NCBI GenBank assembly: GCA_028820635.1
Contig: JAPPIG010000038.1
Location: 1-64,000 of the forward strand
Source: Candidatus Poribacteria bacterium
Lineage (GTDB): Bacteria; Poribacteria; WGA-4E; WGA-3G
Length of the DNA stretch: 64,000 nucleotides
Direction: 5' to 3'
Shown in pieces: positions 25,263 through 33,836 of this stretch. The translations under genes were made by a program, and so were the position numbers. Under the pieces are notes generated by a model. That model did not search any database and was not told the origin of the DNA. It saw nothing but the letters and a program-made list of their open reading frames with translations. Position 1 is the first letter of the stretch; each line of letters begins with the position of its first letter.

Positions 25263-25475
25263 TTATGATTTTTCAGTGATCCCATAACGACGACGGAAAC
25301 TCTCTACGCGTCCGGCAGTGTCAATAAAACGGGTTTGTTGACCTGTATAGAACGGATGGCACTTTGCACAAACATCTACACGCATATCTGATTGGATTGT
25401 AACTGTTTGATATGTAGCACCACACACGCAGTTGATAGTGCATTCGGTTGTTTCTGGATGGATTTCAGGTTTCAT
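25263..25475 (-). CDS. rpmE: Ribosomal protein bL31
   Basis: 70 residues of the large-subunit protein L31. It is the zinc-binding form: Cys16-x-Cys18 in NCVCGATYQ and Cys36-x-x-Cys39 in [15 protein letters not shown]. The end [10 protein letters not shown] is typical. ATG with GGAG upstream. Position between rho and prfA is a widely conserved arrangement. A zinc-free paralogue, often used under zinc starvation, is not in this window. Confidence 0.95.
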   Translation of the reverse strand: MKPEIHPETTECTINCVCGATYQTVTIQSDMRVDVCAKCHPFYTGQQTRFIDTAGRVESFRRRYGITEKS

Positions 25476-25641
25476 AAATTACTCCTTATTCATCACTGTA
25501 TTTGGGTGTTGGTATCAATATCAATAATATGAGATCGCTCATTTTGAGTTCCGCAACCAACACAATTAGTTTCAAGAATAGAATCTTTGTCTCCATCAGG
25601 CTAAGATATCTGATAATTTAGAGTGAGACAGGAAATCCTTC

Positions 25642-26979
25642 TCATTTTGCTGTTCTGGAAGATTGTGAGGACTGTGTGCTTTTTTGTCCAGCATCTTCAA
25701 CCATCTTTTCAAGAAATTCTTCATTTGATTTAGTCTTACTAAGATGCTTAATCAAAAATTGCATCGAATCAGCGATGCTCATTTGGCTGGTCAATTTTCG
25801 TAAAATCCAAACTTTGTTAAGCACATCCGGTTTTAACAATAGTTCTTCACGACGGGTCTTTGATGTTTCAATGTTGATAGTTGGGAAAATCCGCAGTTCT
25901 AACAGCGTACGATCCATGTGAATTTCCATATTCGCTGTGCCTTTGAATTCTTCATAAATATAAGTGTCAGAACGGCTTTCAGTGTCAACAAGAACAGAAG
26001 CGATGATTGTTAAACTACCGCCTTCTTCAAATTTACGTGCAGCACCACAGAATTTGCGGGGTTCTACAATCGCCATTGCATCTAACCCACCCGAAAGAGT
26101 TCTCCCGCTATGGGGTGCCGTCATATTGTGTGCCCTTGCAAGACGCGTCATACTATCAAGTAAGATCACAACATCTTTTCCACATTCGACCATGCGTTTT
26201 GCTTTTTCGATCGCCATTTCTGCTACTTGGATATGTCGTTCTGGATGTTCATCAAAAGTAGAACTAATGACTTCACCTTTAACTGTCCGGATGACATCAG
26301 TGACTTCCTCTGGTCGTTCATCAATTAACAAAAATATGAGTGAAACTTCCGGATGATTCGCTTCAATACCACAGGCGATGTTTTTGAGAAGTGTTGTTTT
26401 TCCACTAAAAGGAGGGGCAACTATTAAGCCTCGCTGACCTTTGCCGATAGGTGCCATGAGGTCAATGATGCGCGTTCCAAATTCAGAAGTATTGTGTTCC
26501 AATTTTAACTGTTCATAAGGAAAAACTGGCATGGGAGTATCGAAGGAGGTTCGCGTTTTGACCGATTCAGGTGGTTCACCGTTGACTTTCTCTATCTGTA
26601 ACAAAGCAAAGTAGCGCTCTGTTTTGTTCTCCGATTTCTTAGGGGGACGGATCAAACCTTCAACAACGTGTCCGGTCTGCAATCCGAATAAGCGAATCTG
26701 TGAATGAGAAACATAAATGTCTTCATCACTCTGCAAATAATTGGAACGTGGAGATCGAAGAAAACCGATGTTCTGATCTCGGTCATTTATGATTTGCAAC
26801 ACGCCTTTTCCGTAAAGGGGAATATTTTTTTCTGCGGCCTCACCAAGGATTCGAGTAATGAGTTCATCTTTACGCAATCCATTACTGTCTTCTATGCCGT
26901 AGGATTGTGCCATGGTATTTAAGGCCGAAATCTCCATTTCTTGGAGCTTGCCAATGTCCAAGCTCTCCATAGTTTTCAT
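25642..26979 (-). CDS. rho: Transcription termination factor Rho
   Basis: 445 residues, a hexameric RNA helicase/translocase. The N-terminal Rho domain (about residues 5-45) is followed by a cold-shock-like RNA-binding domain (GVLQIINDRDQNIGFLRSP, residues 60-135) and the RecA-type ATPase core. Walker A reads APPFSGKTT (residues 188-196), where most Rho proteins have PPKAGKT; the Lys before the Ala is Phe here. LLIDERPEEVTD, Walker B VVILLDSMTRLARA and the Q-loop-like SGGLDAMAI are all conserved. The start is at 26979 or at the ATG three codons later; GAGGAG lies just upstream and spaces better for the second. It heads the rho-rpmE-prfA-prmC cluster and has a leader of about 420 nt. Confidence 0.95.
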   Translation of the reverse strand: MKTMESLDIGKLQEMEISALNTMAQSYGIEDSNGLRKDELITRILGEAAEKNIPLYGKGVLQIINDRDQNIGFLRSPRSNYLQSDEDIYVSHSQIRLFGLQTGHVVEGLIRPPKKSENKTERYFALLQIEKVNGEPPESVKTRTSFDTPMPVFPYEQLKLEHNTSEFGTRIIDLMAPIGKGQRGLIVAPPFSGKTTLLKNIACGIEANHPEVSLIFLLIDERPEEVTDVIRTVKGEVISSTFDEHPERHIQVAEMAIEKAKRMVECGKDVVILLDSMTRLARAHNMTAPHSGRTLSGGLDAMAIVEPRKFCGAARKFEEGGSLTIIASVLVDTESRSDTYIYEEFKGTANMEIHMDRTLLELRIFPTINIETSKTRREELLLKPDVLNKVWILRKLTSQMSIADSMQFLIKHLSKTKSNEEFLEKMVEDAGQKSTQSSQSSRTAK

Positions 26980-27397
26980 ACTCCTCAGTAATACCTATCT
27001 CGCTTTAACCATATTAGAGACGCGGACACTGCTAAGTCGGCGTGGAATGGCTAAAACGGAATCAGGTGAATACTTGTGAATCTGACAGAATCTGCGAGAT
27101 ACCGCAGAACTATCTTAGTGGCTAAATAAATATATACCGGATTATGATGCCGGAGTGAATATAGTATTTAAATAGTAAATGTATTATTAGAACGTTTTAT
27201 ACGTCGCAACACGAATTTTATCATGTCCCGCGGGTAACAAAGCCAGCAATCGCACCCAATATACATTCTGGAGGGTACTTGTCTGACAAAATGTAGATTT
27301 AGTTTATTTTTGGGGTCCGTATGAAAGCGTTGGCAGGAATTTGACATCCTTTTGTGTTGGGACCGAATGCTTGATCCATTGATTTTGAATCATCTCA
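26980..27397 (-). promoter_or_regulatory. Long leader of rho
   Basis: About 420 nt between the predicted transcript start and the rho start codon, with no gene. In the transcript GGTCC and GGACC (27314-27318 and 27360-27364) can enclose a smaller AGGAT/ATTCC stem. Many bacteria autoregulate rho through premature Rho-dependent termination in its leader, so the same may hold here; no attenuator with a U-run was seen. Confidence 0.4.
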
Positions 27398-27403
27398 ATC
27401 TAT

Positions 27404-27432
27404 ATTATACATAATTAACTTTTAAACGTCAA
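27404..27432 (-). promoter_or_regulatory. Promoter of the rho cluster
   Basis: On the minus strand TTGACG (27427-27432) and TATAAT (27404-27409) with a 17 bp spacer. Expected transcript start near 27397. Confidence 0.7.
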
Positions 27433-27500
27433 GTTTTTCTGAAAAAAGTTGTATAAAGGGAAATTATCTGGACAGAACTATGATGTAATATGTTACACCC

Positions 27501-27535
27501 CTATGTTAAGTACGTTTTAAGCGTACTTAACATAG
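27501..27535. repeat. Perfect 14 bp inverted repeat
   Basis: CTATGTTAAGTACG (27501-27514) and its exact complement (27522-27535) flank a 7 base loop. It lies between the stop of the TPR lipoprotein gene and the rho promoter. Neither side has a T-run, so it may be a Rho-independent-like 3' stabiliser or a protein-binding operator. Confidence 0.5.
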
Positions 27536-27590
27536 GAAAAGGTGTTTTCGTTGCAGGTTTTCGTTTTCATAGTAATAAACGAAACTTTTT

Positions 27591-29525
27591 TTACTCGTCA
27601 TTCGCCTTTAAAGGTTTTAGCCTGCGGATCACTTTAGCATTGTACCTGTCTTTTTCCAAGTAGTTTTCCCAGAGCGCGATCGCCTCATCATTGTATCCTT
27701 TAGAAACGTAGTAATCCCCAAGTGCTATAACAGGTATATCTAAGCGTGGGTCTTTTTCTATAGATTCTTTGAAAGCATCAACCGCTACTTTTTCATCACC
27801 TTTGAGTAAGGCAATTTCACCTTTTGCGTATAGAAGCAAAGGGTGCTCAGGATATTCTCCTGCCAAAGTATCAATCAAGGTTTGTGCATCCGTTTCTCTG
27901 CCCTGCTTGAAGATTGAAAGCGCAGCAAGAATAGTTCCGTAATTGTATTGGTGTGTCAGAATCTTTTTTTCTGCCGGACTTTCTGATTTTTCGAGAAGAC
28001 GTTTTGCTGTTCTCGCAGCAGCTTTATACTTAATCTGTGCTTTATTAAATTCTCCGTGTTTGTAGCATACGTCTCCCAAGGTTTTCATCGTAATAAATGA
28101 ATCCCGCTTCTGCTCAACAAGGTCTTGGAAAATCGCAGCGGTTTTTCTATCATTCAAACGATAGTGGAGTACTTCTGCAAGACTTTGCAAAGCATCAGTA
28201 TCTTCAGGGTTTTTGGCAACTGCCTGTTCAAAAGCATCTCGCTCTTTTTTGTGATCCCCAAGTTTCTGATATGTTTTGCCGATAAACCAATATATCTCTG
28301 CATCTTTATTGCGATTTAAACCTACAATTGAGTTGAATGTTTCAAGTGCTTTCTCGTACTCTTCATTAGTATACTGATTTCGTCCAGTACTGATTATCGC
28401 CTCAATCACTTTGCTATCTTTGCTTGCAGCTTTTTTGAGAACCTCTGCGGCTTTTTGGTGCATTCCAAGTTTTCGGTAACAAATTGAGAGGCGTAGGTAA
28501 CTATAAGGATCAATTTTTGCCCTCTCTGCTTCTGCGCGTGCGATTGCATCAAAGTACAATGCGCCCGCATCACGGTAGTTTTCATCACCGTAAAGGAAAC
28601 CTGCGATCATCAGTTCTGCATCGTGGTAGCTGCCTTGTTCATCCCCGGCGATAGCCGTTTGTCCGCCAAAGCCTCTCATAACCTCATCTGCTGTAATACC
28701 AAAACCGGAGTCTTGTAAAACAACGTTAGATTTTACAATCGGACTTTTTTCTACGCCACGAGGTCGATCGCGTTCACGCCGTGCTTGTTGCCTCGCCAGT
28801 GCCCGACCAATCTGTGTGTCTTCAGGGTTTTCGGGTTTAGGAATGGGAGCTTTGAGTTCGGTTAATTCTTCTTTTGCTTTTTCAATGTGCGATTGTGCCC
28901 CATCAATACGACCATATTTTTTGACAGTATATTGAAGGGTGCGTTTTGCCTCATCATCATCTTTAATCAATTCGCGTTGTATTCGCGCTTTATTAAGAAG
29001 GGCTTGTGCCGCTCGGTCACTTTGCGGGTTACGATTTGCGAAACTATCAAAAGCTTCCACAGCTTGTTCAAACTTTTGCCCTTCTTCAAAACTTTTTGCT
29101 AACATCAGGTGAGCATCGTGACTCAATTCCAGATGTGGGAATTGATTAACAATCAGATCAAATTGTGTTTGTGCTGCGTCAAAATCCTTTTGACGATAGT
29201 AGTGCATTCCGAGACGATAATGCGCCTCTGCAGATTCATCACTTTCAGGAGCTTCAGCGATGATTGCTTCGTAAGCCATAACACCTTGTGCCGGTTGATT
29301 CATATTCTCAATGTAGAGTTTACCAATGGCAAGTTGTGCTTTACGGGCATCAGTAGTGCCAGGTTTGGAATCAACGACACTTTGGTAAACTTCTATTGCC
29401 CCACGGTAATCTTTCGCTTCAACTAATTTATCTGCGGCACCCATTGTGCCACCAGATAAACAACCGATTTGCACTACTGTTCCAAGGATAAAAGTAGTAA
29501 GCAGGCAGTAGTTGATAAATTTCAT
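27591..29525 (-). CDS. TPR-repeat lipoprotein
   Basis: 644 residues. A signal peptide ends in a lipobox-like QIGC with Cys22 as the probable lipidation site. The rest is almost wholly tetratricopeptide-like helices, for example YRGAIEVYQSVVDSKPGTTD, AHYRLGMHYYRQKDFDAAQ, YEKALETFNSIVGLNRNKDA and YNDEAIALWENYLEKDRYNA. A low-complexity charged break (RQQARRERDRPRGVEKS, about residues 245-262) divides two TPR blocks. It is probably an outer-membrane or periplasmic scaffold, like BamD- or YbgF-type assembly factors, but it is longer and no partner gene is adjacent. ATG with AAGGAG upstream. The 96 bp gap to the Gfo/Idh gene leaves cotranscription open. Confidence 0.8.
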   Translation of the reverse strand: MKFINYCLLTTFILGTVVQIGCLSGGTMGAADKLVEAKDYRGAIEVYQSVVDSKPGTTDARKAQLAIGKLYIENMNQPAQGVMAYEAIIAEAPESDESAEAHYRLGMHYYRQKDFDAAQTQFDLIVNQFPHLELSHDAHLMLAKSFEEGQKFEQAVEAFDSFANRNPQSDRAAQALLNKARIQRELIKDDDEAKRTLQYTVKKYGRIDGAQSHIEKAKEELTELKAPIPKPENPEDTQIGRALARQQARRERDRPRGVEKSPIVKSNVVLQDSGFGITADEVMRGFGGQTAIAGDEQGSYHDAELMIAGFLYGDENYRDAGALYFDAIARAEAERAKIDPYSYLRLSICYRKLGMHQKAAEVLKKAASKDSKVIEAIISTGRNQYTNEEYEKALETFNSIVGLNRNKDAEIYWFIGKTYQKLGDHKKERDAFEQAVAKNPEDTDALQSLAEVLHYRLNDRKTAAIFQDLVEQKRDSFITMKTLGDVCYKHGEFNKAQIKYKAAARTAKRLLEKSESPAEKKILTHQYNYGTILAALSIFKQGRETDAQTLIDTLAGEYPEHPLLLYAKGEIALLKGDEKVAVDAFKESIEKDPRLDIPVIALGDYYVSKGYNDEAIALWENYLEKDRYNAKVIRRLKPLKANDE

Positions 29526-29621
29526 GTTTTTCTCCTTACTAATACGAATGAATAGGACATTTAGTATCTAAGTCACAAAACTGGATGAATATGCTTTGGA
29601 ATAAAATGAACTATTTCTGGA

Positions 29622-30752
29622 CTAATACATCTGTTTCGACGCGCATTGGTCAATTAGGTCTAAAACATCCTGACGACTATGTCCCTCTTTTTCAATAAGG
29701 TTGTCGCAATCAACTCTGTTCTTTTCAGCGGGGCCTTTGCCAGCTTCAAGAATAGAGTTTGTTAACCAACTAGTTCGTACGCCGTTAATACCGGATGTGT
29801 AATTTGCCTCGTATTCACCTTTTACAAGACCGACAAGTTGGTCAACTTTACTGCGAGGATATCCTTCGGGACGTGGGTATGAAAGCGGTTCAGGTTCGCC
29901 TCCTTTAGGAATGAAACGAATCCCACCTTTGATTTCAATAGTGCCTTCATCACCTTCAAGGATGACCCATTCTTCAAAACCTACACGTGTGTTTCCGAGA
30001 ATAGTGATTGTTCCTTCGGCACCGTTGTCAAGTTTTACGTCAGAGTAAGAATTAATCTCAACGAACTTCGGCACAAGATTTCCTTCATCGTCTTCAAATT
30101 TCATGTCGGTTGTGCCGTAAACTTCAGCGGGTAAGCCGTTAGTCATCCAAAGGAAAATATCTTGTAAATGGCTACCTGAGTCGTTCGGTTGCCCACCACC
30201 AGAAAATCGAGGATCGCCACGCCATCCGCCTGCACCCCAACGTTGTGCCATGTATACCTCAAACTTTGTTAGGTTGCCGATGAGTCCTTCTGCAATCGCG
30301 CGTCTGCCTGTGATATAGGTATCTTCGTAATGGCGTTGGTAACCTCCGACGAGGTGTAACCCGCTGCCAATAGCAATTTTAGTTATGGCAATCGCATCGC
30401 CAACAATATTTGCCATCGGTTTTTCAACGATAACATGACACCCCGCGCGAAGCGCGTATTTCACATGAATATCATGCAAGGAATGCGGTGAGAAAACCCC
30501 TACAATGTCCAAGTCTTCGTGGTTGAGCATCTCAAGATACTCATGTTCACCGAGATAACGTTTGAGGCTATTGGGTTTATAATCAACCCGTTCTTTAAGT
30601 GCATTTTCTAAAGCGTCCAAACTTCCTTCATGAGCATCTGCAGCAGCGACAACTTGGCAATCGGGACGTGTTGCAAATCCCATTGTGTTGCCTCGTCCAG
30701 CACCGCCAGGTCCAATCACACCAACTCTTAATATATCGTTCTTACTTGCCAT
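29622..30752 (-). CDS. Gfo/Idh/MocA family oxidoreductase
   Basis: 376 residues. An N-terminal Rossmann domain opens with LRVGVIGPGGAGRGN, and the diagnostic EKPMA (in GCHVIVEKPMANI, about residues 108-120) carries the catalytic lysine. The C-terminal domain includes GTITILGNTRVGFEEW and the substrate-side GGQPNDSGSHLQDIFLWM. Such enzymes oxidise or reduce sugars or inositols with NAD(P). No sugar transporter or isomerase is adjacent, so the substrate is unknown. ATG start. A second, only distantly similar Gfo/Idh gene lies at 57.0 kb. Confidence 0.9.
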   Translation of the reverse strand: MASKNDILRVGVIGPGGAGRGNTMGFATRPDCQVVAAADAHEGSLDALENALKERVDYKPNSLKRYLGEHEYLEMLNHEDLDIVGVFSPHSLHDIHVKYALRAGCHVIVEKPMANIVGDAIAITKIAIGSGLHLVGGYQRHYEDTYITGRRAIAEGLIGNLTKFEVYMAQRWGAGGWRGDPRFSGGGQPNDSGSHLQDIFLWMTNGLPAEVYGTTDMKFEDDEGNLVPKFVEINSYSDVKLDNGAEGTITILGNTRVGFEEWVILEGDEGTIEIKGGIRFIPKGGEPEPLSYPRPEGYPRSKVDQLVGLVKGEYEANYTSGINGVRTSWLTNSILEAGKGPAEKNRVDCDNLIEKEGHSRQDVLDLIDQCASKQMY

Positions 30753-30790
30753 TATTTAATGTCTCCGGGATATGTCAAAAAATTATAGTT

Positions 30791-30961
30791 ATACCATTTC
30801 TAATTGAAAAAGCATTATATTCGACTTCTATGAATATTTTGTAGGTCAGGTAGAAGCGATAGCGAAACCCGACACGTAGTTCATATCACCTCGTGTAGGT
30901 CGGGTTTCGTAAACTCTACCCGACCTACGGATTATGTCCTATCATCATATAGAAATGGTAT
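30791..30961. mobile_element. Family B miniature inverted-repeat element, copy 2
   Basis: Perfect 12 bp ends (ATACCATTTCTA at 30791-30802; TAGAAATGGTAT at 30950-30961). Inside, GTAGGTCAGGTAGA near 30841 pairs with TCTACCCGACCTAC ending at 30928, and GCGAAACCCGACAC pairs with GTCGGGTTTCGT. This is the same nested design as at 3642-3799. It lies four bases past the stop of the minus-strand YgiT-like gene. No coding capacity. Confidence 0.8.
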
Positions 30962-30965
30962 TATG

Positions 30966-31196
30966 TTAATTTGTATACTCATATACAGGTAACGTGACGG
31001 TTCGGACGGGTTGCTGCTGATTCCACACAATTTGTTGTAAACGGTCAACAGTTTTCGGTGAGAAAAATTGTTCTCCAGTTTCAACGTTGACACGGGCAGG
31101 TACATTTTCAATTATAAACAACTTTCCATCCATTTCAAGCGTGTACGTAACCTTCTGATCAATTAGGATTTCATCACAAGTTGCTTTATTATACAT
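30966..31196 (-). CDS. YgiT/MqsA-like small protein lacking zinc cysteines
   Basis: 76 residues. The core VTYTLEMDGKLFIIENVPA, then GEQFFSPKTVDRLQQI, matches the N-terminal domain of YgiT/MqsA-type proteins, where two CxxC pairs normally bind zinc. Here the second pair position reads VNVET and only one cysteine (TCDE) remains near the start, so zinc binding appears lost. The start at 31196 follows the sdhB stop by seven bases, suggesting translational coupling; the frame is open further upstream but would overlap sdhB. No toxin gene is next to it. It may be a domesticated antitoxin-like protein or a small regulator of the sdh operon. Confidence 0.6.
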   Translation of the reverse strand: MYNKATCDEILIDQKVTYTLEMDGKLFIIENVPARVNVETGEQFFSPKTVDRLQQIVWNQQQPVRTVTLPVYEYTN

Positions 31197-31203
31197 TTTC
31201 TGC

Positions 31204-31950
31204 TTATGCTTTTCCACTAAAAACTCGGAAGAGTTTTTTGATTGGGTCGTAAAACTGATCAACAACCCGTTCTTTCAGCGGAATAATCGCATTATCCGTA
31301 ATTGTGATATGTTCAGGACAAACTTTCGTACAGCACTTGGTGATGTTACAGTACCCTATACCGTCAGAATCTTTCAATTCTTCCAACCGATTTTCAGTAT
31401 CAATAGGATGCATCTCTAAAGACGCTGCATAGACGAAAAACCGAGGTCCAATGAATTCGTCGTGAAGATCATGCTCACGCAAGACGTGGCAGACATCTTG
31501 ACAGAGAAAACATTCAATACATTTTCGGAACTCTTGGACATGATCAATATCCTCTTGTTCCATGCGCCATGTGCCATCTTCTGCATCAGGGGGTCGTGGT
31601 GTGAAAGGTTTCATCTTTTTTTTCACTTTAAAGTTCCACGACACATCTGTTACGAGGTCTTTTATGATCGGAAATGCACGCATCGGTTCAACGGTGACAG
31701 GTTGGTCAAGTGGTAGATCGTTGAGGCGCGTCATGCACATTAATTTCGGGTTCCCGTTTACTTCTGCAGAACAGGACCCGCATTTGCCAGCCTTGCAGTT
31801 CCATCGCACAGCAAGATCGTTTGCCTGATCTGCTTGAATACGATGAACAGCATCTAAGACGACCATCCCTTCGGAGACTTCTGTCTCATAATCAACGAAT
31901 TGTGCTTCGTTTACATCACCGCGCCAGATTCTAAAAGTTGCTTTAGCCAT
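31204..31950 (-). CDS. sdhB: Succinate dehydrogenase/fumarate reductase iron-sulfur subunit
   Basis: 248 residues, passing electrons from the flavoprotein to the membrane anchor. The N-terminal 2Fe-2S ferredoxin domain has Cys52, Cys57, Cys60 and Cys72 (NCKAGKCGSCSAEV, LMCMTRL). The C-terminal domain binds 4Fe-4S and 3Fe-4S clusters through CIECFLCQDVC and CNITKCCTKVCPEH. The ATG at 31950 has GGAAGGA seven bases upstream; a TTG two codons earlier is possible. It follows the flavoprotein gene by 25 bp. Whether the complex runs as succinate dehydrogenase or fumarate reductase cannot be told from this subunit alone. Confidence 0.92.
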   Translation of the reverse strand: MAKATFRIWRGDVNEAQFVDYETEVSEGMVVLDAVHRIQADQANDLAVRWNCKAGKCGSCSAEVNGNPKLMCMTRLNDLPLDQPVTVEPMRAFPIIKDLVTDVSWNFKVKKKMKPFTPRPPDAEDGTWRMEQEDIDHVQEFRKCIECFLCQDVCHVLREHDLHDEFIGPRFFVYAASLEMHPIDTENRLEELKDSDGIGYCNITKCCTKVCPEHITITDNAIIPLKERVVDQFYDPIKKLFRVFSGKA

Positions 31951-31975
31951 TTTCAAGTCCTTCCAGTGTATCGTG

Positions 31976-33793
31976 TTATCCCATTTCCTCTATAATTTTC
32001 TGATACTCTTCAGTCAATTCAGGGACAGGTTCACGCCGAATAGCCATTGTGCCATCATCCGTTTTTTGGAGAATAGTGTTATATTTTCCTGCTTCTGGTT
32101 CTTCCTTTTCTGGAAAATCATCACGTGAATGCGCGCCGATGCTTGCTCTGCGTTCAAGTGCTGCAAGTGCAATTGCCTCTGAAACTGTGAGTAGACAGTC
32201 AAGGTCAAGTGCAGTATGCCACCCCGCATTATATTCTCGGTTGCCAATAGCATGGACATTGTTCGCTTTTTCACGCAGATTCTGAATTTCTTCCAATGCT
32301 TGCGTTAGACTTTCTTGGCTACGCGCAATTCCTACTAATTCCTGCATCTTCTCCTGCAGTTGTGCTTGAATTTCGTAAGGGTTATCACCATCTTCCGGAT
32401 TATCAAAAGGTTTAAGAACATGCTGCGCAATTTCATCAATTGCGCTTTCTTCAAGTGGAACGTTCCCGTTTTCGGTAGCAAATTGTGCAGCGTATTCACC
32501 TGCTCGTTTTCCGAAAACAAGTAGGTCAGATAAAGAGTTACCACCGAGTCGATTTGCACCGTGTAAGCCCGCTGCACATTCGCCCGCTGCGAAGAGTCCT
32601 GGCACACACGTCATTTGGGAATCGGCATCCACACGAATACCGCCCATAATATAGTGTGTTGTTGGACCAACCTCCATCGGTTCTTCGGTGATATCAATGT
32701 CTGCAAGTTCTTTGAATTGGTGATACATGCTTGGTAGTTTTCTACGGATATGTTCAGTCGCATTGGGAATTTTCTCTTTAATCCAAGCGATGTCTAAGAA
32801 CACACCACCGTGTGGACTGCCTCTGCCTTCCTGAACTTCTCGGACGATGCAGCGGGCGATATGGTCGCGAGTCAACAATTCTGGGGGTCTACGCGCTTCA
32901 CGGTCACCTTGTGTATAACGCCACCCTTCTTCGGGGTTGTCTGCGGTTTGATTTACATAGAGTTCGGGGATATCGTCAAACATGAAGCGATTGCCTTCAC
33001 TATTTTTGAGGATACCACCTTCACCTCTAACACCTTCGGTAACTAAGATACCTCTCACACTGGGGGGCCAAACCATACCTGTCGGATGAAATTGGACAAA
33101 TTCCATATCAATCAGTTCAGCACCAGCGTGGTATGCAAGAGAATGTCCATCACCAGTATATTCCCAACTATTACTTGTAATTTTGTATGCTTTTCCGACT
33201 CCACCCGTTGCCAAGACAACTGCTTTCGCTGAAAAGATTTTGAATCGTCCTTTTTCGCGTTCATAGCCAAAAGCACCTGAGACCCTATCACCTGTTTTAA
33301 GGAGTGTTGTGATGGTATTCTCCATGTGCACTTCAATGCCTTGGTGAATACCGTGATCTTGCAGTGCACGTATCATTTCTAACCCGGTTCGGTCACCGAC
33401 GTGGGCGAGTCGTGGATATTGGTGTCCTCCAAAGTTTCGTTGCAGGATACTTCCATCCTGTGTGCGATCAAAGAGTGCACCCCATGCTTCAAGTTCACGG
33501 ACTCGGTCAGGTGATTCCTTGGCGTGTAGTTCTGCCATCCGTGCGTTAGAGAGGTATTGTCCACCCTTCATAGTGTCAGCAAAATGGACTCTCCAACTGT
33601 CTCTTTCATCTACATTTGCCAATGCGGCGGCAACACCACCTTCCGCCATCACGGTATGTGCTTTTCCAAGCAAAGATTTACAAACCAATCCAACTTTTAG
33701 ATCGCTTGTTGATGCTTCAATCGCAGCGCGTAACCCCGCGCCTCCAGCTCCGATTATTAGAACGTCGTAGTTAAAAGTTTCGTAAGATGCCAA
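31976..33793 (-). CDS. sdhA: Succinate dehydrogenase/fumarate reductase flavoprotein subunit
   Basis: 605 residues. Dinucleotide-binding VLIIGAGGAGLRAAIEAS is at the N-terminus. HTVMAEGGVAAAL contains the histidine that binds FAD covalently (His46). FHPTGMVWPP, TEGVRGEGGIL and the C-terminal HGANRLGGNSLSDLLVFG are hallmark blocks. It oxidises succinate to fumarate in the cytoplasm at the inner membrane. The start is TTG with GAGG about ten bases upstream; no in-frame ATG lies close enough to keep the FAD strand. It is the middle gene of anchor-flavoprotein-iron-sulfur order. Confidence 0.93.
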   Translation of the reverse strand: MASYETFNYDVLIIGAGGAGLRAAIEASTSDLKVGLVCKSLLGKAHTVMAEGGVAAALANVDERDSWRVHFADTMKGGQYLSNARMAELHAKESPDRVRELEAWGALFDRTQDGSILQRNFGGHQYPRLAHVGDRTGLEMIRALQDHGIHQGIEVHMENTITTLLKTGDRVSGAFGYEREKGRFKIFSAKAVVLATGGVGKAYKITSNSWEYTGDGHSLAYHAGAELIDMEFVQFHPTGMVWPPSVRGILVTEGVRGEGGILKNSEGNRFMFDDIPELYVNQTADNPEEGWRYTQGDREARRPPELLTRDHIARCIVREVQEGRGSPHGGVFLDIAWIKEKIPNATEHIRRKLPSMYHQFKELADIDITEEPMEVGPTTHYIMGGIRVDADSQMTCVPGLFAAGECAAGLHGANRLGGNSLSDLLVFGKRAGEYAAQFATENGNVPLEESAIDEIAQHVLKPFDNPEDGDNPYEIQAQLQEKMQELVGIARSQESLTQALEEIQNLREKANNVHAIGNREYNAGWHTALDLDCLLTVSEAIALAALERRASIGAHSRDDFPEKEEPEAGKYNTILQKTDDGTMAIRREPVPELTEEYQKIIEEMG

Positions 33794-33836
33794 GCTAAAA
33801 TTTCCTCTCTATAAACATTTCATTCTTACAACGTAT

